Shown here piece by piece: positions 51,728-59,729 of a DNA stretch of 64,000 bases. Each line of letters begins with the position of its first letter. The first letter of the stretch is position 1. Below the pieces are notes generated by a model. It searched no databases, was not told the DNA's origin, and worked only from the letters and a program-made list of their open reading frames with translations. The stretch comes from an uncultured Ruminiclostridium sp. (GTDB lineage: Bacteria > Bacillota > Clostridia > Oscillospirales > Ruminococcaceae). The position numbers and the translations under genes were made by a program. The DNA lies in NCBI GenBank assembly GCA_944386545.1, contig CALXBK010000007.1, positions 1 through 64,000 on the forward strand, written 5' to 3'.

Positions 51728-53422
51728 TTGAAAATAAACAGCTATGCAAAAAATACAATGATTCTCTTTATTTCGATGATAATCACAAAGGTAATAGGCG
51801 CGCTTTTTAAAATTCCTCTTACAAACATAATCGGGGGAATAGGCATGGGCTACTATTCGGGCGCATACAGCCTTTATATGCCCGTATTTGCGGTTACTGC
51901 CGCAGGAATACCCACCGTTATTATAAAATCCGTTGCACAGAATATTGCGGCAAGCAGATATAAAAACACAGAAAAGGTGCTTCGTACCGCACTTGTTATC
52001 TTCGGTACAATCGGACTGCTTGGAAGTGCGCTTATAGTATTGCTTGCCGTGCCGTTTTCCGAAATCGTTGCAGGCTCTCCTCAATGCCTGTGGGCAATTC
52101 TCTGTATATCGCCGTCGGTATTTCTGTGCTGTATTTCCTCCGTTATAAAGGGCTATTATGAGGGGTTAAAAAATATGACGCCGACAGCCGTTTCACAGAT
52201 ACTTGAAGCGGTAAGCAGAGCCGCTGTGGGACTTACTCTGTCATTCCTGGCGGTTAAGTACGGAATGGAGTGCTATCATTCGGGAATGGCTGTATACGGC
52301 AAAACGGTAAGCAGTGAAGCACAGGCGATGGACACAATCCTGCCGATAGCGGCGGCGTGTGCGGTTGCAGCGGTGACTGTAAGCGAGCTTTGCGCTGTTA
52401 TCTGCCTTGTTATAAGAAAAAAGCTTTTCAGAAACGAGCTTCGCTTATTAAAAGGTGATAACGGTACGCAGTCTTTTTTAAGTATCGCAAAGGAGCTTTT
52501 AAAAGAATGCTTTCCCGTATCTCTTGCCGCGGTTGCCGCAAATCTTCCGTCGTTTATAGACCTTGTGACAATTTCTCGCTGTCTTGATTTTTCCGTTGCT
52601 CAAAATTCCGCATACTTTGCCTCGGAGTTTTATTCGGTTATATCGCAGCAGGGAGGGGCGGTAAAGCTCGCAAACTTCATGTACGGAAGCTATTGCGGAA
52701 TTGCGGGAACGGTATTCGGGCTTATTCCTGCTTTTACGGGAATGTTCGGCAGAAGCGCGTTGCCCGATATTGCCGCCGTATGGTCAATAGGGCAAAAGGA
52801 GCTTTTCAAAAGAAAGCTGTCCGTTGTAATAAAATCAAACTTTATCATAGGCTTCCCTTTGTATCTCGGTATGGCGGCGATGTCGCCGTATATTCTTGAG
52901 CTTCTTTTCCCGTCTCGGGCAAATGAGGTTGCAGTGAGTGAAGCTTCATTGTTTATCCTTTGCATAGGCGGAGTGTTCCTTACGCTGTGTAGCACGTTTT
53001 TTTCCGTATTTCAGGTGATAGGGCGGTCCGACCTGCCTGTAAAGCTGATGTTGTTTTCTACGGCGGTTAAGCTGATTTTCAATGTGTTCCTCATAGCAAT
53101 ACCGCAGGTTAATATTAACGGCGCGGCAATATCGACGGTTATATCCCATGCGGCTGCGGCACTCGGCGGGTATCTTGCACTTGAAAATGTCACAGGCATT
53201 GATTTTCACATTGTAAGAAAGCTCATGCCACCGCTTGTTTCAGGGGCTATATGCGCTTTTACGGCATATTTAACAGCAAATTATGTTTTTTCCGATTATT
53301 CTGTATTGTTTACGACGGTTTCATCTGTTTTGTGCGGTGCAATTGTTTATATAATATTACTAATTTTAAGCGGTACACTGCATATCAAACAATTGCTAAA
53401 CTTACAAAAAAATAAAAAATAA
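51728..53422 (+). CDS. spoVB: Stage V sporulation protein B (MOP-superfamily flippase)
   Basis: A 564-residue protein with about 13-14 transmembrane helices. It starts at a TTG following AAAGGA (MKINSYAKNTMILFISMI). The MOP/MurJ-like fold and the neighbourhood (mazG, RqcP, yabP, yabQ, divIC) identify it as SpoVB, which acts in spore cortex peptidoglycan synthesis, probably lipid II transport. A MurJ-like housekeeping role is not excluded. Confidence 0.9.
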   Translation: MKINSYAKNTMILFISMIITKVIGALFKIPLTNIIGGIGMGYYSGAYSLYMPVFAVTAAGIPTVIIKSVAQNIAASRYKNTEKVLRTALVIFGTIGLLGSALIVLLAVPFSEIVAGSPQCLWAILCISPSVFLCCISSVIKGYYEGLKNMTPTAVSQILEAVSRAAVGLTLSFLAVKYGMECYHSGMAVYGKTVSSEAQAMDTILPIAAACAVAAVTVSELCAVICLVIRKKLFRNELRLLKGDNGTQSFLSIAKELLKECFPVSLAAVAANLPSFIDLVTISRCLDFSVAQNSAYFASEFYSVISQQGGAVKLANFMYGSYCGIAGTVFGLIPAFTGMFGRSALPDIAAVWSIGQKELFKRKLSVVIKSNFIIGFPLYLGMAAMSPYILELLFPSRANEVAVSEASLFILCIGGVFLTLCSTFFSVFQVIGRSDLPVKLMLFSTAVKLIFNVFLIAIPQVNINGAAISTVISHAAAALGGYLALENVTGIDFHIVRKLMPPLVSGAICAFTAYLTANYVFSDYSVLFTTVSSVLCGAIVYIILLILSGTLHIKQLLNLQKNKK

Positions 53423-53432
53423 TATTTTTTTC

Positions 53433-53461
53433 TTGCATATTTTAAATTTTTGGAGTATTAT
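53433..53461 (+). promoter_or_regulatory. Promoter of mazG
   Basis: TTGCAT (53433-53438), 17 bases, TATTAT (53456-53461). Confidence 0.6.
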
Positions 53462-53509
53462 TATATTATCGTTTTAAAATGAAGCTATTGGCGTATTGGA
53501 GTGTATAAT

Positions 53510-54313
53510 TTGGATTTTGAGTTTAAAGATAAATACGATATTGATGATTTGCTTGAGGTTACTCGTATTCTCAGAAGCGAGAACGGCTGTGTATGGGACA
53601 GGGAGCAGGATCACAAGTCAATCCGCATGAATGTACTTGAAGAAGCGTACGAGGTTATGGAGGCTATCGACAGCGACGATCCCGCAATGCTTAAGGAGGA
53701 ACTGGGAGATTTGCTTTTCCAGACGGTTTTCCATTGTCAGATAGAGGCTGAGAGAAATCGCTTTGAATTTACCGATATATGTGACGATGTGGCAAAAAAG
53801 ATGATTTACCGCCATCCTCATGTGTTTTCGGATGTAAAGGTAAACAACTCTGATGAGGTGCTGAAAAACTGGGATCAGCTCAAAAAGCAATCCAAGCACC
53901 AGCAGACGGTTGCCGATACTCTTGAAAGCGTACCTGATATTCTTCCTGCATTGATGAAGGCGCAGAAGGTTTACAAAAGAGCCGCCAACGCAGGCGCGGA
54001 ATTTAACGGTACGGCAGTTTTATTCAAGAGCTTCAGAGAAAAGCTTTCAGAGCTTGAATTATTGATTTCCGACAAAAAAGATGATGACGCAGAGAGCAAA
54101 ATTGGCGAAATTTTATTCCTCTGCTGTATTTTATCACAATTTGTTAAAAAAAATAGTGAAAAAGCCTTGACATTTGAGATAAATAAGGTTATAATGCGAT
54201 TTAGAGAGCTTGAGCGTAATGCTGAGTCAGCAGGCAAATCCATTGAAGATTATCTCGGCAAGGATGATGAGAAGCTTGCTTCTTTTATTACAAGGCCGGA
54301 TAACGGAAATTGA
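53510..54313 (+). CDS. mazG: Nucleoside triphosphate pyrophosphohydrolase MazG
   Basis: The 267-residue enzyme has an N-terminal MazG domain with the acidic helix LEEAYEVMEAID and KEELGDLLFQTVFH, whose glutamates and aspartate bind Mg2+, and a second weaker MazG-like domain. It hydrolyses noncanonical or (p)ppGpp-related nucleotides. The TTG at 53510 is preferred because TTGGAG lies seven bases upstream; a GTG at 53501 abuts that site too closely. A perfect sigma-A promoter for the HU gene sits inside its last third. Confidence 0.92.
   Translation: MDFEFKDKYDIDDLLEVTRILRSENGCVWDREQDHKSIRMNVLEEAYEVMEAIDSDDPAMLKEELGDLLFQTVFHCQIEAERNRFEFTDICDDVAKKMIYRHPHVFSDVKVNNSDEVLKNWDQLKKQSKHQQTVADTLESVPDILPALMKAQKVYKRAANAGAEFNGTAVLFKSFREKLSELELLISDKKDDDAESKIGEILFLCCILSQFVKKNSEKALTFEINKVIMRFRELERNAESAGKSIEDYLGKDDEKLASFITRPDNGN
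54167..54195 (+). promoter_or_regulatory. Consensus promoter inside mazG, probably for the HU gene
   Basis: TTGACA (54167-54172), 17 bases, TATAAT (54190-54195) is an exact consensus located within mazG. It lies about 200 bases before the HU start, so the nucleoid protein can be made at high level apart from mazG. Confidence 0.75.
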
Positions 54314-54391
54314 TTTTACTGCGTACGGCGTTATGTCTTAATTGCTTTTTAAAGCATTAAAATAATATTTAAATATTTTGGAGGTCAAAAA

Positions 54392-54667
54392 ATGACAAAA
54401 GCAGAATTAGTTGCAAAGGTTGCAGAGAAGGCAGACATCACCAAGAAGGATGCAGAGAAGGCTCTTAACGCAGTTGTAGACAGCATTACAGAAACTCTTG
54501 CAAAGGGCGAAAAGATTCAGCTCGTTGGTTTCGGTACATTTGAGGTTCGTGAGCGTGCAGCTCGTATGGGCGTTAACCCCCAGACCAAGAAGGAAATCAA
54601 GATTGCAGCTTCCAAGGTTCCCGCTTTCAAGGCAGGTACAGGCTTAAAGAACGCTGTTTCAAAGTAA
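54392..54667 (+). CDS. hup: HU-family nucleoid protein
   Basis: The 91-residue DNA-binding protein has the HU fold: N-terminal helices ([20 protein letters not shown]), the [23 protein letters not shown]-binding arm and a [11 protein letters not shown]-terminus. HU compacts and bends DNA. AGGTC-rich ribosome site and a strong terminator frame a monocistronic unit. Confidence 0.97.
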   Translation: MTKAELVAKVAEKADITKKDAEKALNAVVDSITETLAKGEKIQLVGFGTFEVRERAARMGVNPQTKKEIKIAASKVPAFKAGTGLKNAVSK

Positions 54668-54684
54668 TTCGTTTTGATTTTTTG

Positions 54685-54720
54685 ACCGGGGACGGTGAGC
54701 CGTCTCCGGTTTAGTTTTTT
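54685..54720 (+). terminator. Terminator of the HU gene
   Basis: A hairpin of ACCGGGGACGG with CCGTCTCCGGT around TGAG, followed by TTTAGTTTTTT. Confidence 0.85.
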
Positions 54721-54733
54721 AAAGGGATTTTTT

Positions 54734-54973
54734 ATGAGACTTGATAAGTATTTAAAGGTTTCACGCCTTATAAAGCGCAGAACGGTTGCTAACGAGGCGT
54801 GTGACGCAGAGAAGATATTCGTCAACGGCAAAGCCGCAAGAGCCTCCTACGACGTTAAAATTAACGATATAATTGAAATCAACATGGGCAAAACTCCTCT
54901 TAAGGTAAGGGTGCTTAAAGTGGCTGAGGTTGTCGGCAAGGACGGAGCCTCGGATTTGTACGAGGTAGTTTAA
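54734..54973 (+). CDS. rqcP: S4-domain ribosome quality-control factor RqcP (YabO)
   Basis: A 79-residue S4/Hsp15-like RNA-binding protein (MRLDKYLKVSRLIKRRTVAN, then EKIFVNGKAARASYDVKINDII). RqcP assists RqcH in C-terminal alanine tailing on stalled 50S subunits. The ATG at 54734 is chosen because the upstream in-frame start lies in the HU terminator. yabP follows in the Bacillus order. Confidence 0.9.
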   Translation: MRLDKYLKVSRLIKRRTVANEACDAEKIFVNGKAARASYDVKINDIIEINMGKTPLKVRVLKVAEVVGKDGASDLYEVV

Positions 54974-55045
54974 AGGACAGGTTTTTGAATAAATCGGACT
55001 GCCCCTGAATATTATTTACCGTGACTATTTTTAAGGAGCGGTAAA

Positions 55046-55309
55046 ATGAGCAAAGTGCATATACTAAGCCTTGAAGGGCGAAATAAGCTGACTGTAAGCG
55101 GAGTAAACGAAATACTCAGCGCGACCGAGGAGCAGATATTGCTTTATACGGTTTGCGGCAATCTGAAAATAAAGGGAGACGGATTAACTCTCGTTTCCGC
55201 ATTTTCTGACGGCGACAGGCTGCAGATAGAAGGGCATTTTACCCTTTTTTCATACGACGATAACAAAGAAAAAGCGGTAGATAATTTTATTACTCGCATT
55301 TTCAGATAG
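55046..55309 (+). CDS. yabP: Sporulation protein YabP
   Basis: The 87-residue YabP/YqfC-type protein (HILSLEGRNKLTVSGVNEIL) is needed for spore cortex formation in Bacillus. It contains the short beta-domain and precedes yabQ as in other Firmicutes. AAGGAG lies before the ATG. Confidence 0.92.
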   Translation: MSKVHILSLEGRNKLTVSGVNEILSATEEQILLYTVCGNLKIKGDGLTLVSAFSDGDRLQIEGHFTLFSYDDNKEKAVDNFITRIFR

Positions 55310-55318
55310 GAGCGCCGT

Positions 55319-55864
55319 ATGGATTCTGTTTTTACACTTTCTCTTTGCTATTATTTCGTCTGCGGAGCTATTCTCGGCTTTGGCTATGAGCTTTTAAGGT
55401 TACTCAGAGTATGCATACGTCACAATAGCTTTGCCGTGGGCGTCGAGGATTTATTTTACCTTTCCCTTTGCGGCTTTGTGCTGTTCGGTCTTTCGGTACA
55501 GCTTGGCGGTATTTTCAGATTTATGTATCTCGTATCTGCCTTTTTGGGGGCGACCGCTTATTTTCTGACGGTCGGGCGGCTTGTAAAGGCTGTTTACTCC
55601 TCTTTCATAAAGGTTCTGAAGCGCATATTGCGATTTGCGTATAAAAAAATTGTGCTTCCGCTTTCAAAAACTTTTGTCGCAATTATACATAAATCTAAAT
55701 TGCCGTTTGTAAAAATTCACGAATTTATTATAGGCAAAATTAAAAATCGCAAAATTCGCTTGAATATTCATACCAAAATGGTGTATAATGAGAAAAATAC
55801 TATCGGAGGAAGTGACCACGGTGCGCGAAGCGTTGCAATTAAAGCAAAAGTCAAAAAAATTTAA
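55319..55864 (+). CDS. yabQ: Sporulation membrane protein YabQ
   Basis: This 181-residue protein has about three to four N-terminal transmembrane segments (1-95; LCYYFVCGAILGFGYELLR) and a basic cytosolic tail. YabQ localises to the forespore membrane and is needed for the cortex. Its 3' end overlaps divIC, whose promoter lies inside it. Confidence 0.88.
   Translation: MDSVFTLSLCYYFVCGAILGFGYELLRLLRVCIRHNSFAVGVEDLFYLSLCGFVLFGLSVQLGGIFRFMYLVSAFLGATAYFLTVGRLVKAVYSSFIKVLKRILRFAYKKIVLPLSKTFVAIIHKSKLPFVKIHEFIIGKIKNRKIRLNIHTKMVYNEKNTIGGSDHGARSVAIKAKVKKI
55760..55789 (+). promoter_or_regulatory. Promoter of divIC inside yabQ
   Basis: TTGAAT (55760-55765), 18 bases, TATAAT (55784-55789). It allows divIC expression apart from the sporulation genes. 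Confidence 0.6.
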
Positions 55865-56135
55865 TAAGCTTCTGCTTGTGCTTGTTCCTGCAATGCTTTT
55901 AGCGATAGGCGTGTGCTTTTACAGCTATATAACCGTGCAGGTCGAGATTTTTTCAAAGTCCTCGGAGCTTTCCGAAGTAACCGCACAGCTTGAAGCGGTA
56001 GAGGACAGCAACAGACAGTTAAACCGTTATCTTAAGGGCGAATACAGAATTGAATATATAGAATCCATCGCAAGAGACAAGCTCGGTTATGCGTTGCCCG
56101 AAGAACGTGTTTACTATATCGTTCCCTCGGATTAA
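55821..56135 (+). CDS. divIC: Septum formation initiator DivIC/FtsB-like
   Basis: A bitopic protein of about 104 residues: short cytosolic N-terminus, one transmembrane helix (LLLVLVPAMLLAIGVCFYSY) and an external leucine-zipper coiled coil with SELSEVTAQLEAVEDSNRQL. It is a division scaffold partner of DivIB and FtsL. The GTG at 55821 fits GGAGG (55805-55809); an upstream ATG at 55788 lies in the -10 box and a GTG at 55812 is too close to that site. Confidence 0.88.
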   Translation: MREALQLKQKSKKFNKLLLVLVPAMLLAIGVCFYSYITVQVEIFSKSSELSEVTAQLEAVEDSNRQLNRYLKGEYRIEYIESIARDKLGYALPEERVYYIVPSD

Positions 56136-56199
56136 TATGCAAAAAAACCGTCTTAATCAGGCAGGATTTTTTAATTAATGAAAAATGTTTTCATATCAC

Positions 56200-56228
56200 T
56201 TGAAAATTAAGGCAAAATGTTGTATAAT
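56200..56228 (+). promoter_or_regulatory. Promoter of ppa
   Basis: TTGAAA (56200-56205), 17 bases, TATAAT (56223-56228). Confidence 0.8.
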
Positions 56229-56281
56229 GTAAAGCAGGCTGAAAATTATTATAAGTTACTCACGAAAGAAAGGACGGAGTT

Positions 56282-56836
56282 ATGAATATCTGGCATGATA
56301 TTGACAGCGACAGAGTTACTCCCGTCGATTTTTTATCGGTTATAGAAATTTCAAAGGGAAGCAAATCAAAGTACGAGCTTGACAAAAAGACCGGAATGCT
56401 TATTCTGGACAGAATTTTATATACATCTACCCATTATCCCGCAAATTACGGGTTTATCCCGAAAACACTCGCTGATGACGGAGATCCGCTTGACGTGCTT
56501 GTATTGTGCAACGAGTCTCTTGTTCCGCTGGTGCTTGTCCAGTGCTATCCCATCGGTGTTATCAACATGATGGATAACGGCAAAATGGATCAGAAAATAA
56601 TAGCAATTCCCTTTGAAGATCCCAATTACAACTCTTACAGAAGCATTGAGGGACTGCCCTCGCATATATTTGATGAAATGCTTCACTTTTTCCGTGTTTA
56701 TAAACAGCTTGAAGGCAAGGAAACCGCAGTAAACGAGGTAATGGGACACAAGGCGGCGGTTGAAATTATCGAGGAGTGTATCGAAAACTATAAAAAGGCT
56801 TACGGGGACGAGCAAAATGCTGATTCTTGCAAGTAA
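56282..56836 (+). CDS. ppa: Inorganic pyrophosphatase (family I)
   Basis: The 184-residue soluble enzyme has the metal signature DGDPLDVLVL, YELDKKTGML and HYPANYGFIPKT. It hydrolyses pyrophosphate, driving biosynthetic reactions. AAAGGA precedes the ATG. The maf start lies within its last codons (20-base overlap). Confidence 0.96.
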   Translation: MNIWHDIDSDRVTPVDFLSVIEISKGSKSKYELDKKTGMLILDRILYTSTHYPANYGFIPKTLADDGDPLDVLVLCNESLVPLVLVQCYPIGVINMMDNGKMDQKIIAIPFEDPNYNSYRSIEGLPSHIFDEMLHFFRVYKQLEGKETAVNEVMGHKAAVEIIEECIENYKKAYGDEQNADSCK

Positions 56837-57389
56837 ATCTCCGAGGCGCATTGAGTTGATGAAAAATTACGGATATGATTTTTTATCAGTTCCTGCCGTT
56901 AAAGAGGAGCTGATACCCGAAAACTCCTCTGTGAAAGAAGCGGTAACGCTTTTGGCTGAGCAAAAGGCTAAAGAGGTCGCTGAGTCTTATCCCGATGCCG
57001 TTGTTATAGGAGCTGACACGGTTGTAGCTCTTGACGGCAGAATTATGGGCAAGCCAAAGGGCGAAACGGACGCTTTTAATATGTTAAAATCGCTTTCGGG
57101 CAGGGTTCACGAGGTACTGACGGGTGTTTGCATTCTTTCACCCGACAAGCGCCACACGTTCTGTGAGCGAACAGAGGTTGAATTTTACCCGCTCGGCGAT
57201 GATAAAATAAACGCATATATCCGCACGGGTGAGCCTATGGATAAAGCGGGCGCTTATGCCGTACAGGAGTACGGGGCGCTGTTTGTAAAGCGCATTAACG
57301 GTGATTTCTTCAATGTTGTCGGGCTTCCGATTTCACGCCTGGCACAGGAGCTTGAAGCCGTTGTAAATATTAAAAACAATTTGATGTGA
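56817..57389 (+). CDS. maf: Maf-family nucleoside triphosphate pyrophosphatase
   Basis: The 190-residue protein begins MLILASKSPRRIELMKN, the Maf nucleotide-binding loop, with GADTVVALDGRIMGKP and KAGAYAVQEYGALFVKRI later. Maf clears noncanonical pyrimidine nucleotides and slows septation when overproduced. The ATG at 56817 overlaps ppa, so the two are coupled. Confidence 0.94.
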   Translation: MLILASKSPRRIELMKNYGYDFLSVPAVKEELIPENSSVKEAVTLLAEQKAKEVAESYPDAVVIGADTVVALDGRIMGKPKGETDAFNMLKSLSGRVHEVLTGVCILSPDKRHTFCERTEVEFYPLGDDKINAYIRTGEPMDKAGAYAVQEYGALFVKRINGDFFNVVGLPISRLAQELEAVVNIKNNLM

Positions 57390-57404
57390 AAGGAAGCGAA
57401 TAGT

Positions 57405-57668
57405 ATGTTATTCTTAAACAACGCATTTTCCAAGGAGATTACCGAGTTTACGGGCGAGCTTCTCAAAGAAGTTAAGAACGTGGACGGCAAGATTTATCTT
57501 TCCAACGGTGCGGTTATCAAGGAAGGCGTTATAGGAAAGTATTTCGATGTTGCCACAAACGATAAATACGGTACGGTATTCGAGGCTGACGGTCCCGACG
57601 AAATCGGTCCTATCGTAGGATATGCGCCTGTTACCGGTTCCTCTGTTCCCGATTATTTTGCATTCTGA
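57405..57668 (+). CDS. Unrecognised 87-aa protein after maf
   Basis: An intact short gene with GAAAGGAAG upstream of its ATG, 15 bases after the maf stop. It contains FTGELLKEVKNVDGKIYLSN and IGPIVGYAPVTGSSVPDYFAF-like segments, mostly predicted beta strand with a helical N-terminus and a Phe end. There is no signal peptide or membrane segment. It has no family I know; transcription with ppa-maf is likely. Confidence 0.75.
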   Translation: MLFLNNAFSKEITEFTGELLKEVKNVDGKIYLSNGAVIKEGVIGKYFDVATNDKYGTVFEADGPDEIGPIVGYAPVTGSSVPDYFAF

Positions 57669-57690
57669 TTAAACACAAATGTACATATTA

Positions 57691-57715
57691 CCGCCGTTTT
57701 ATGAACGGCGGTTTT
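57691..57715 (+). terminator. Terminator of the ppa-maf unit
   Basis: CCGCCGTT (57691-57698) pairs with AACGGCGG (57704-57711), followed by TTTT. Confidence 0.8.
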
Positions 57716-57743
57716 GTTCTATTATTATAATATTTTCATAGAT

Positions 57744-57774
57744 AAAAAAGCGGCTCAGAAGAACCGCTTTTTGT
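57744..57774 (-). terminator. Terminator after rex
   Basis: AAAAAGCGG and CCGCTTTTT form a symmetrical hairpin just after the rex stop on the minus strand; it could also stop plus-strand transcription. Confidence 0.75.
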
Positions 57775-57779
57775 TTGTG

Positions 57780-58430
57780 TTATTTTTTCTCGGAGGTATT
57801 ACGATTATTTACACCGTATGATAACGTCAGAAGGCTGTCACCGAGGTGAACGTTCTCGACGGTTATATCCGAATGTTCGGTGCAAATATCGAAATGCGAG
57901 AAGTTCCAGAAGGAATGTATTCCGAGCTTCGTAAGTCTGTCAACGATAGCCTTTGCCGCAGATGTCGGTATGCACAGCACGGCAATTTCGGGTTTTTCGG
58001 CTTTACAGAAGGCTTCTAAGTTGTCAATATCAAGAATAGTGTGCTCGCCTAACGGACTGCCTATTATGGACTTGTTTGAATCGAATATTCCGATAAGCTT
58101 GCAGCCGCTTTTTTCAAAATTAATATGTACCGCAAGCGCCGTTCCGAGGTTGCCCGCACCGATAAGTATGGTTTTACGGTGCTTGTCAACGCCGAGAATA
58201 TGTCCGATTGCCGTTCTGAGCTCAGATACGTTATACCCGTAGCCCTGCTGACCGAAGCCGCCGAAGCAGTTTAAATCCTGCCTTATCTGCGATGCTGTAA
58301 GTCTCATTCTTTCGGAAAGCTCTCTTGAGGATATCTTTGAGATATTCTGCTTTTCAAGCTCTCCGAGAAAGCGGTAATAGCGGGGTAGTCTGCGAATTAC
58401 TGAATTTGAGATATTGATGCCTTTTGACAA
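57780..58430 (-). CDS. rex: Redox-sensing transcriptional repressor Rex
   Basis: A 216-residue NAD(H)-responsive repressor. It has a winged helix at the N-terminus (MRLTASQIRQDLNCFGGFGQ) and a Rossmann domain with GAGNLGTALAVHINF and GIFDSNKS. High NADH releases it from fermentative genes. It is the last gene behind acnA and icd, with 32 bases between icd and its ATG, so reduced state and TCA-arm synthesis may be coupled. No clear Rex operator was found in the window. Confidence 0.95.
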   Translation of the reverse strand: MSKGINISNSVIRRLPRYYRFLGELEKQNISKISSRELSERMRLTASQIRQDLNCFGGFGQQGYGYNVSELRTAIGHILGVDKHRKTILIGAGNLGTALAVHINFEKSGCKLIGIFDSNKSIIGSPLGEHTILDIDNLEAFCKAEKPEIAVLCIPTSAAKAIVDRLTKLGIHSFWNFSHFDICTEHSDITVENVHLGDSLLTLSYGVNNRNTSEKK

Positions 58431-58462
58431 AACAGTACCTCCTTGTAGAGTAAGTCTATTAA

Positions 58463-59674
58463 TTACATCATTTCCTTAAGTCTGTTATTGATTTCCAAAA
58501 GGAATTCTTCTGTGTTGACCTTCTTCTTGTTTTCAAGCTTTGAAAGGAGATAAAGGTCGCCTGTCATAACTCCGTCCTCAATCGTCTTGATTGTAGCCTT
58601 TTCAAGCTTATCCGCAAAGTCGGAAAGCGCCTTGTTGCCGTCGAGCTCGCCGCGCTTTCTGAGTGCGCCTGTCCATGCAAACAGGGTGGCAACGGAGTTT
58701 GTAGAGGTTTCCTCACCCTTAAGGTGCTTGTAGTAATGGCGGGTAACTGTTCCGTGTGCCGCCTCGTACTCGTAAACGCCGTCGGGAGAAACCAGCACGG
58801 AGGTCATCATTCCGAGGCTTCCGAAAGCGGTTGCAACCATGTCGGACATTACATCGCCGTCATAGTTCTTACAAGCCCAGATATAGCCGCCCTCAGAGCG
58901 TACCACTCTTGCTACTGCGTCGTCAATGAGGGTGTAGAAATACTCAATTCCTGCCGCCTCAAACTTTTCCTTGTACTCGTTTTCGTAAATCTCTGCGAAA
59001 ATATCCTTGAAGGTGTGGTCGTACTTCTTGGAGATGGTGTCCTTTGTTGCAAACCAGATATCCTGCTTTGTATCCAGCGCAAAATTGAAGCAGGACCTTG
59101 CAAAGCTTGCAATGCTTGAATCAATGTTGTGCTGTCCCTGGATTATGCCGTCGGAATCGGTAAACTGATGAATGAGCTGTCTTGTTTCGTTTCCGTCCTT
59201 GTCGGTAACGATAAGCTCAGCCTTGCTTCCGGCAGTAACCTTCATTTCGCTGTTCTTGTATACGTCGCCGTATGCGTGACGGGCGATTGTGATTGGCTTT
59301 TTCCAGGTGGGGATAAGGGGAGTAACACCCTTTACGATTATGGGAGCTCTGAAAACCGTACCGTCGAGGATTGCACGGATAGTACCGTTGGGAGATTTCC
59401 ACATCTCTTTCAGGTTGTATTCGGTCATTCTCTGTGCGTTGGGAGTGATTGTAGCGCACTTTACCGCAACGCCGTACTTTTTTGTTGCGATTGCGGAATC
59501 AACGGTAACCTGATCGTCGGTTTCGTTTCTGTGTACAAGTCCGAGGTCGTAATATTCCGTTTTAAGGCCAACATAAGGGCAAATGAGAATGTCCTTTATC
59601 ATTTGCCAGATTATTCTGGTCATTTCATCTCCGTCCATCTCAACGATGGGGGTAGTCATGGTGATTTTTTCCAT
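58463..59674 (-). CDS. icd: NADP-dependent isocitrate dehydrogenase
   Basis: The 403-residue type II (eukaryotic-like) isocitrate dehydrogenase has [59 protein letters not shown] and [17 protein letters not shown]. It converts isocitrate to 2-oxoglutarate, supplying glutamate. The ATG at 59674 begins MEKITM with GAAAGGAAA upstream. It lies between acnA and rex. Confidence 0.95.
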   Translation of the reverse strand: MEKITMTTPIVEMDGDEMTRIIWQMIKDILICPYVGLKTEYYDLGLVHRNETDDQVTVDSAIATKKYGVAVKCATITPNAQRMTEYNLKEMWKSPNGTIRAILDGTVFRAPIIVKGVTPLIPTWKKPITIARHAYGDVYKNSEMKVTAGSKAELIVTDKDGNETRQLIHQFTDSDGIIQGQHNIDSSIASFARSCFNFALDTKQDIWFATKDTISKKYDHTFKDIFAEIYENEYKEKFEAAGIEYFYTLIDDAVARVVRSEGGYIWACKNYDGDVMSDMVATAFGSLGMMTSVLVSPDGVYEYEAAHGTVTRHYYKHLKGEETSTNSVATLFAWTGALRKRGELDGNKALSDFADKLEKATIKTIEDGVMTGDLYLLSKLENKKKVNTEEFLLEINNRLKEMM

Positions 59675-59729
59675 TGTATGGTTTCCTTTCTTTTTCTGAG
59701 GCACGAGGAGCTTCTAATTGCCGCAGGTA

